Source: DTGL01 sp038895395
GTDB lineage: Archaea; Iainarchaeota; Iainarchaeia; Iainarchaeales; DTGL01
DNA length: 11,290 bases
Direction: 5' to 3'
NCBI GenBank assembly: GCA_038895395.1
Contig: JAWANJ010000027.1
Coordinates: 1 to 11,290, forward strand
Part shown: piece after piece, positions 6,015 to 11,290 of the stretch
How positions within the stretch are numbered: position 1 is the stretch's first letter
Layout: each line of letters opens with the position of its first letter
Position numbers and translations under genes: made by a program
The notes under the pieces: model-generated
What the model was told of the DNA's origin: nothing
What the model saw: the letters and a program-made list of their open reading frames with translations, nothing else
Database searches by the model: none

Positions 6015-7670
6015 TTGAAGCCCAGCCTTTTTAAAAGATCATTTTTGATACCCTTGGCTTTTTTTATTTTAATAGCTCCGGTGAGCGTCTTTGCTGATTG
6101 CCTTTATGCAGGTCAAATAGTTCCAAACCTTGGGATGGTAGACATTGATTGTGTTATGCTGCACGATAAAAACCTTGAATACGTAGAAAAGTGCGGAAAG
6201 CTTGTTTGCAAAGGCACTGAGCTTTACTTTGCAAACGAAAGAACGTTGCTTGGCACGGGTATAAACAGGGTTTTCACATGTGATTCTGAAATTCCATATG
6301 GTTGGCATCATCCTTGGCACTTTCAAACAGCTGTTGCTGATGCTATTTACAGCAACACAACTACTTGCAGAGGTTACACTACAGAGGTTACTTTGCCAAA
6401 GCAGTTCTCAATAGTTTGCATTGACGGTTCAGTAAGAACTGGATATCCAACTTTCTTTGTTGGCACGCGTGATGGAAACGAAGTAAAAGTTCTTGGACAC
6501 AATTGCAAAGGGGGTTTCAGTTCAAAGCAATGCAACACGCTTTTTGAAATGGGTGCCAATGCTACTGTGATAATACCATTTGTGCCATTGGAGCAAAAAA
6601 CAATTGATGTTTTTGCTGCACTACAGACAAAATATGATTACCACATTACAGACGCGCATCTTCCTTTCGGAATAATAGAAGGTGGATGGCAGAGGATTAA
6701 TCTACTAGATCCTGAGTTTACTTTCTCTATTGATAAGTCAAGATATTGCAAAAATGAGTCTGCTGTGTTTTCTGGTAAGGCTGTTTGTTGTGGTGAGCCT
6801 GGCACCAAGGTAAAAATAGAGGTAAAAAATAGCAGTGGCAATGTTGTTAAGAGCACCGAAGCTACAATAGATAGCAACGGTTACTATAGTGCAACAGTAC
6901 AGCTTACAGGCCTTGAAGCTGGAGCTTATAGTGTTGAAGCTGTTGCGCCATTTAGCTCAAACTTTTCACAATGCAAAAAAACAAATTTGTTTTATATTAA
7001 TGATTTTAGCTTGTCTTTTGGTACAGACCGTGCAACTGTTCCCGAAGGAGGATCATTTAAGATAACAGGCCAAAGCGTTTGTTGCTCTCAACCAGGACAA
7101 AAGGCAAGGATTGATGTAAGAAAAGATGGTAATATCATAGTTTCAGCTGAAGCAGAAATACTTGTAAATGGGTACTTTGAAAAGATAATAATGCTTCCTA
7201 ACGGTGTGTTAGGCGAAGTTGAGGTAGAGGTTAGCACACCAAACAGCTCTCCAAACTGCAGAAAGAAGGCAAAGATACTTGTTTATTATCCAGAGAAAAT
7301 AACTAATCTTTATGTTGAAAACATAACACAAGGACAAAAAGCCAGGGTTGCTGTTGAGTGTACAGCTGATTTACCTTTGAAACTAAGATTGTACAGAAGC
7401 GATGCTGACCTAATTGCTGAACAGTCATATACTTGCAATTCTGGGTTTACTTATCTTGGCCCAGATTTAGAAATGGGTATTTATAAGGTTGAGGCATTTG
7501 CTGATATTGCTTTTTGCTTGGAATGTAGAAAAGAAAAGTACTTTTCAGTATTGCGTGCATATCCAGAAATGCCTGCCAATGAATTGGATGTAATTATGGT
7601 AATATGCTGCGCATTTGTTGTGCTTTTTATTGCATCAAGCAATAGGTTAAAAAAGAAGGTGGTTAAATGA
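6015..7670 (+). CDS. Cysteine-rich, membrane-anchored surface protein with double-Cys Ig-like repeats
   Basis: 551 residues from the TTG start. Residues 1-27 are a signal peptide (KPSLFKR, hydrophobic core, VFA|D). A first part to about 235 has nine spaced cysteines and no family I recognise. Two ~98-residue beta-rich repeats follow, each with an adjacent cysteine pair: AVCCGEPGTK (C258, C259) and SVCCSQPGQK (C356, C357), then G-Y-(Y/F) strands and a further Cys near each end. A third, weaker module lies before the membrane helix at about 526-542, which ends in RLKKKVVK. Topology is thus outside, one helix, short basic cytoplasmic tail. Several N-x-S/T sequons suggest glycosylation, and the cysteines suggest disulfides (inference). 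Its stop overlaps the next gene's start by 4 bp (ATGA), so the two proteins are probably made together and may interact. Confidence 0.85.
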   Translation: MKPSLFKRSFLIPLAFFILIAPVSVFADCLYAGQIVPNLGMVDIDCVMLHDKNLEYVEKCGKLVCKGTELYFANERTLLGTGINRVFTCDSEIPYGWHHPWHFQTAVADAIYSNTTTCRGYTTEVTLPKQFSIVCIDGSVRTGYPTFFVGTRDGNEVKVLGHNCKGGFSSKQCNTLFEMGANATVIIPFVPLEQKTIDVFAALQTKYDYHITDAHLPFGIIEGGWQRINLLDPEFTFSIDKSRYCKNESAVFSGKAVCCGEPGTKVKIEVKNSSGNVVKSTEATIDSNGYYSATVQLTGLEAGAYSVEAVAPFSSNFSQCKKTNLFYINDFSLSFGTDRATVPEGGSFKITGQSVCCSQPGQKARIDVRKDGNIIVSAEAEILVNGYFEKIIMLPNGVLGEVEVEVSTPNSSPNCRKKAKILVYYPEKITNLYVENITQGQKARVAVECTADLPLKLRLYRSDADLIAEQSYTCNSGFTYLGPDLEMGIYKVEAFADIAFCLECRKEKYFSVLRAYPEMPANELDVIMVICCAFVVLFIASSNRLKKKVVK

Positions 7671-9682
7671 AACTTAGGTCATTGCTCTTCTTTGTTCTGT
7701 CTCTTACTTTGTTTTTTTCATTTGTTTTTTCTGCATGGGAAGCTGAATTTTTTTGGAATGGTCAAATTGTTGTAAAACCTGACAAAAACATGCTAAAAGC
7801 AGGTGAATCTGTTAATTTATCTGTAAAGATGGATAACTTTGCAGAAGCACCTTTGCCTGACGCTTACGTTGTTTTTCAGCTAGTTCATGTTGCAGACACA
7901 AACGAATTCTTTTTCCATAGGGAAAATATTATTGCTGAGAAGGTTTCTGAAAGATATTATTTGAGGGCTAAGGAATCAAAGACCGTAAACATTGAGCTTA
8001 AGATTCCAGAGCATGCACCTTCAGGAAACTACAGAATCGATGCTTACTTTAAAAATCCACGTAGCTATGTTGTTGGTGTTCCGCATATTTTTGTTTATCC
8101 GTACTCTGTTTATCTTAAGGTAACCAACCCTGAACAAGAGAGAAATGTAAGGATAGATAGAAATAGCACTGTGATATGCGGCCCTCTTTCTGAACTGCAG
8201 TTTAAGTTGGACTGCTATTCTGGGCCTGTTGGCGTGATAGTAGAACCCAACAAGGAAATTAAGATAACAACAGTGATAAACAACAAGTCAGCGACTGCAG
8301 AAGAGAACCTTAAGCTAAGGGTTGTATTTTATCATTACGATGATTCAATGCAAGAAGCAGCTGTGAAAGAATTCACAGTACCTATTGAAAGAATAAACGC
8401 AAATTCCTCTTGGAAAAAAGATGTAGAAGTAATAACTCCTTCAAAGCCAGGTGCTTATCCAATAAGGCTTGATGTTGTTGATTCAAAAGGCACTTTGCTT
8501 TCAACATTTAGGCACCGCGTTAATGTCTCTGGCCTAAGCTCAAGGTTTGTGTTTGCATATGCTGACAAAATTTATTATAAGAAAGGTGACAAAGCAAACA
8601 TCACTGTGAAGTTTTTATCATCTTCTGACGCTAGGACTGAAGGTAAAGTAGATATTGAAGTTTATCTTATGAAAGCAGGCAAGAAGCTTTACAGTGCAAA
8701 GAAAACAATTGACCTTACGCAGCAAGTGCCGATAAGGACTGAGAAATTTTCATTTGATATCACAGAAGATCTTTCTGATTTTGTACTTGGGGCTATATCC
8801 ACAAATCACGACAATGCGGCAATGATACTTGACTCATACGAACAGGCCTATATCTACGATAGGTTTTCTCCTGCGCTTTCAGAGCTTGATCTTAAAACTT
8901 ACAGTGACGCGACATTCAGCAAAGAAACAAATTCTTTTGTGAAAGGTTCACCGATTTACATAAAAGTTAGTGCGATTGACGAAAAAGGCAGTGCAGTTAA
9001 TACTGAGGGAAAAATATTTTTGGAATCATCTACAGCAAGCTATGGGCCTTTTGAATTGAAAAACAATTCATATGTTTTTAATCAGACGCTGCAAGCAGGC
9101 GAGTATAAAGTTATTTGCGAAGCGCGAAACCTTAAAGTCGAAAAGAAGATTTTTGTCCAGGAGATTGCTGGGCTCATTGCCAAGATATATGGTGATGAAA
9201 AACTAACTGTTGAAAAGAATGAGTTTAAGCTTGGAGAACCAATCTACTTTGCGGTTTATGCTGACAGCATTTCAGCAACAAGGCAAGAAGTTCCAGTACA
9301 GTACTTTGTTAGAGGCAATGGCTTCAACATTGGGCCTTTTTCCTTTGTGGGGAGCACTGAGTTCAAGCAGGCTTTACCTGCTGGAAATTATGAGGCAGTG
9401 TTTTTCTCTGGTGATTTAGAAACAAGGGTTAGCTTTTCGGTTACAGGCACAACAGGAGCAGGCACAACTACTTCGAAACAAACACCTGGAAAAACACCAA
9501 CTGGTGAAGAAGGAAGCAAAGAAACACCTACGCAAGGAGGCACTGAAGAAGGCGCAGCTGAAGAGAAGCCAATGAGCGTTTTCGGAGTACCTGTGTTCTT
9601 GATTGGTGGAATTTTGTCATTTTTTGTAATCATAGGTATTGGCTTATACATAATAAAGAAGAAGAAGGAACACATAAAGTAA
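7667..9682 (+). CDS. Large single-pass surface protein with Thr/Gly/Glu stalk
   Basis: 671 residues. The signal peptide is about 1-22 (KLR, then a Leu/Phe core). The ectodomain is a chain of beta-rich modules: near 33-140, a PDKNMLKAGESVNLSVKMDN start like CARDB or macroglobulin-type MG domains; a cysteine-bearing module at about 165-290; one at 295-390; then two related ~96-residue modules sharing GPF (460 and 556), F-x-Q-x-L-x-AG-x-Y and a closing strand. Residues 593-633 are a low-complexity Thr/Gly/Pro/Glu stalk, followed by a helix at about 641-663 and KKKKEHIK. Many N-x-S/T sequons are present. The start overlaps the previous stop, with AAGGTGG just upstream. No catalytic motif is visible, so a structural, adhesive or receptor role is only inferred. 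The family is not recognised. Confidence 0.87.
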   Translation: MKLRSLLFFVLSLTLFFSFVFSAWEAEFFWNGQIVVKPDKNMLKAGESVNLSVKMDNFAEAPLPDAYVVFQLVHVADTNEFFFHRENIIAEKVSERYYLRAKESKTVNIELKIPEHAPSGNYRIDAYFKNPRSYVVGVPHIFVYPYSVYLKVTNPEQERNVRIDRNSTVICGPLSELQFKLDCYSGPVGVIVEPNKEIKITTVINNKSATAEENLKLRVVFYHYDDSMQEAAVKEFTVPIERINANSSWKKDVEVITPSKPGAYPIRLDVVDSKGTLLSTFRHRVNVSGLSSRFVFAYADKIYYKKGDKANITVKFLSSSDARTEGKVDIEVYLMKAGKKLYSAKKTIDLTQQVPIRTEKFSFDITEDLSDFVLGAISTNHDNAAMILDSYEQAYIYDRFSPALSELDLKTYSDATFSKETNSFVKGSPIYIKVSAIDEKGSAVNTEGKIFLESSTASYGPFELKNNSYVFNQTLQAGEYKVICEARNLKVEKKIFVQEIAGLIAKIYGDEKLTVEKNEFKLGEPIYFAVYADSISATRQEVPVQYFVRGNGFNIGPFSFVGSTEFKQALPAGNYEAVFFSGDLETRVSFSVTGTTGAGTTTSKQTPGKTPTGEEGSKETPTQGGTEEGAAEEKPMSVFGVPVFLIGGILSFFVIIGIGLYIIKKKKEHIK

Positions 9683-9685
9683 ATG

Positions 9686-9694
9686 CTTCTTTTT
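9686..9694 (+). terminator. Possible T-rich transcription terminator
   Basis: CTTCTTTTT starts 4 bases after the stop of the 671-residue protein gene. Archaeal RNA polymerase often stops at T-tracts without a hairpin. The tract is short, so this is weak. Confidence 0.3.
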
Positions 9695-9838
9695 GGATAA
9701 GCCAGAGAAAAGAAACAAAAAGTTTATAGGAAAACGGGAATCTGCAGTCTACACTTATACATAGTATTATAAATATTATTTATAAGAAAATTATTACACT
9801 TTTAACTAAACTTCGTTAAAAAAAGGGGGTTTTGGGAT
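9695..9838 (+). promoter_or_regulatory. Promoter region of the multi-domain surface protein, with AT palindrome
   Basis: This non-coding stretch holds two TATA-like boxes: GTTTATAGG (TTTATA at 9723-9728, with a purine/A-rich stretch before it) and ATTTATAA at 9778-9785. The second forms the right arm of a perfect 8-bp inverted repeat (TTATAAAT at 9767-9774, 3-base centre, ATTTATAA). From the second box transcription would begin near 9806, leaving about 33 nt of leader. GGGGG at 9825-9829, nine bases before the ATG at 9839, is the likely ribosome binding site. Box function is inferred. Confidence 0.5.
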
Positions 9839-11290
9839 ATGTCTGAATTTAAAATAAAGAGGTTTATATGCCTTAATTTATTGGTTTTTTTGGTTTTTGG
9901 CTTGTTTGCTTTTTCTGGAGCTGTTGTTTGGACTGATAAGGATGACTATTCTCCTGGCGAAATAGTTATCATTTCAGGTTCTGGCTTTGAGCCAAATGCT
10001 GAACTTTTAGTAAAGGTGATAAGGCCTGATGGCTCAGTTGTCACAGGCGACGGAAGTTTCAGGCCTTGGCCCACAAGCTATGATTATGCTAAGGCCTCAG
10101 AAGAAGGCACATTTGAATTTAATTATGTCTTGAATGGAATTTTAGGTGAATACACTGTTGAAGTAATAGATGTTGCAACATCAAATATTTTAGCAACAAC
10201 AAGGTTTACAGACGCGCCAAAAGTTGGCTCTGTTGTTGTTGGAATCCAAAACCCAAACCCTGTAATTCAAGGTAATAGCGCAACTTATACTATAACTGTG
10301 AATAGAGGAAGCGGCTCTGGATCTTCTGGCAGCTTCACTGCCAATTTATCAATAACAACAACGCTTCCAACAGGTGTAAGCTACTCATTCAATCCAAACC
10401 CGGTTTCTTTCACACCTTCAGACAATTCAAAGACAGCAACTCTTACAATAACGACAAGCATGAGCACACCGCCAGGGAGTTATAATTTTACTGTAAAAGC
10501 AGCCACTAGTGCTTCTGACTATGCTGAAGGAAATGGTACTCTTAATGTTGCTTTGGCTCCAAAACAGAATCAAACAATAACAGTTACGCAACATGCGCCT
10601 TCAAGCGCAGTTTATAACACAAGTTTTAATGTTGCTGCAACCGCAAGTTCTGGATTGCCTGTTGCAATAACAACAAGTGGTTCTTGCATTGGCTCTGGTT
10701 CTGGATCAGCAGTAATAACAATGACAAGCGGCATTGGAACCTGCACTGTGCATTATAACCAAGCAGGCAATGAAAATTACAATCCTGCACCCGAAGTAAC
10801 TGAAAATGTGAGTGCACAAAAGGCGGATAGAATCTGCACATTAGCAACAAACAAAGGCTGGACAAGAACATATGTTGGTGAAGCATCAGAAACAACCTGC
10901 AGCGTCTCTGCAGGAAGTGACGATGGCACAATGGTTTTCACAAGAAATTCAGTAAATGTTTCTAGCCCAGACAGCATAACAAATGCTGGCACTTATGAGT
11001 ATTCGTGCCAGTGGACTGGCGGTACAAATTATAACGATTGCCCAGTACAAACAAACACGTTAACAATAAACAAAGCAGATCCTACTTGCAATATTACGGG
11101 TTGGACGGGAACATATGATGGTGATCCACACGGAGCGTCAGGATCTTGTACTGGTGTGAAAGGTGAGACACTTGCAGGGCTTGATTTAGGTGCAACATTC
11201 ACAAATGTTCCAGGAGGCACAGCAAATTGGACTTTCACAGATGTTACAGGAAACTACAATGATGATAGTGGATCTGTTGAAATTGTGATA
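9839..11290 (+). CDS. Secreted multi-domain Ig-like/MBG-like repeat protein, N-terminal 484 residues (runs off right edge)
   Basis: The frame is open from ATG 9839 to the window end, exactly 484 codons. A signal peptide covers about 1-28 (KIKR, then Leu/Val/Phe core). Domain 1 (about 31-125) begins WTDKDDYSPGEIVIISGSGF, a start common in bacterial and archaeal surface proteins. Domain 2 (about 128-240) is a Ser/Thr-rich NPNPVIQGN type. Domain 3 (241-329) has SSGLPVAI, GTCTV and NENYNPAP. Domain 4 (330-413) has paired cysteines and NAGTYEYSC. Domain 5 (from 414) is MBG-like: TGTYDGDPH, TNVPGGTANWTFTDVTGNY, SGSVEIVI. Domains 3-5 are separated by (N/Q)KAD-type junctions, and more copies probably follow outside the window. 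It likely forms a long extracellular fibre or adhesin; ligand unknown. These repeat types are mostly known from bacteria, so lateral exchange is possible. Wholly cell-surface, with no catalytic motif seen. Confidence 0.88.
   Translation, partial: MSEFKIKRFICLNLLVFLVFGLFAFSGAVVWTDKDDYSPGEIVIISGSGFEPNAELLVKVIRPDGSVVTGDGSFRPWPTSYDYAKASEEGTFEFNYVLNGILGEYTVEVIDVATSNILATTRFTDAPKVGSVVVGIQNPNPVIQGNSATYTITVNRGSGSGSSGSFTANLSITTTLPTGVSYSFNPNPVSFTPSDNSKTATLTITTSMSTPPGSYNFTVKAATSASDYAEGNGTLNVALAPKQNQTITVTQHAPSSAVYNTSFNVAATASSGLPVAITTSGSCIGSGSGSAVITMTSGIGTCTVHYNQAGNENYNPAPEVTENVSAQKADRICTLATNKGWTRTYVGEASETTCSVSAGSDDGTMVFTRNSVNVSSPDSITNAGTYEYSCQWTGGTNYNDCPVQTNTLTINKADPTCNITGWTGTYDGDPHGASGSCTGVKGETLAGLDLGATFTNVPGGTANWTFTDVTGNYNDDSGSVEIVI

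Noticed and set aside
9388..9675. Minus-strand ORF rich in Pro/Val/Ser opposite the end of the 671-residue gene
   Set aside because: Its composition follows from the Thr/Gly/Glu stalk and lysine tail on the other strand; no signals of its own.
9767..9785. Inverted repeat as an intrinsic terminator
   Set aside because: The arms are AT-only, there is no T-tract after it, and it sits ~55 bp upstream of the next start; a promoter element fits better.
10626..11238. Minus-strand ORFs within the right-edge repeat protein
   Set aside because: They lie opposite a continuous 484-codon plus frame with signal peptide and recognisable domains.

Overview
The window looks archaeal, most likely from a small-genome (DPANN-like) lineage; the phylum cannot be fixed from sequence alone. 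Supporting signs are: AT-rich DNA; TATA-like boxes (TTTAAATA, TTATATAA, TTTATAA) about 40 bases or less upstream of several starts; ribosome binding sites matching parts of GGAGGTGAT; ATG, GTG and TTG starts; a transketolase split into N- and C-terminal subunits; and small surface proteins ending in one membrane helix plus a short lysine-rich tail. No tRNA, rRNA, CRISPR array, insertion sequence or phage gene is visible.

Layout. (1) Bases 1-961, minus strand: the N-terminal 320 residues of a secreted protein built from ~105-residue domains joined by Pro/Thr/Ser linkers. It runs off the left edge and has its own TATA box. The linker DNA is an exact 127-bp repeat. (2) 1159-2283, minus: a diverged protein-kinase-like protein with a basic N-terminal extension. 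(3) 2320-2769, plus: a small membrane-anchored protein with a Cys-x5-CVWAG motif, divergent from the kinase with 36 bp between start codons. (4) 2841-5979, plus: an operon for the non-oxidative pentose phosphate pathway, with transaldolase, split transketolase and ribulose-phosphate 3-epimerase behind one TATA box. (5) 6015-9682, plus: two overlapping genes for type-I membrane surface proteins. (6) 9839 to the right edge, plus: the first 484 residues of a large secreted protein made of tandem Ig-like/MBG-like domains.

How it fits together. The metabolic operon interconverts fructose-6-P and glyceraldehyde-3-P with ribulose-5-P and other pentose phosphates, probably to supply ribose for nucleotides. 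Only ribose-5-phosphate isomerase is missing here. The rest of the window is largely cell-surface: about 5.8 kb encodes secreted or membrane-anchored proteins with beta-sandwich-like repeats, cysteines and Asn-glycosylation sequons. No gene here shows what these surface proteins bind or do. I see no clear new defence, secretion or biosynthetic system; the least described parts are the repeat-domain surface proteins and the kinase-like protein.
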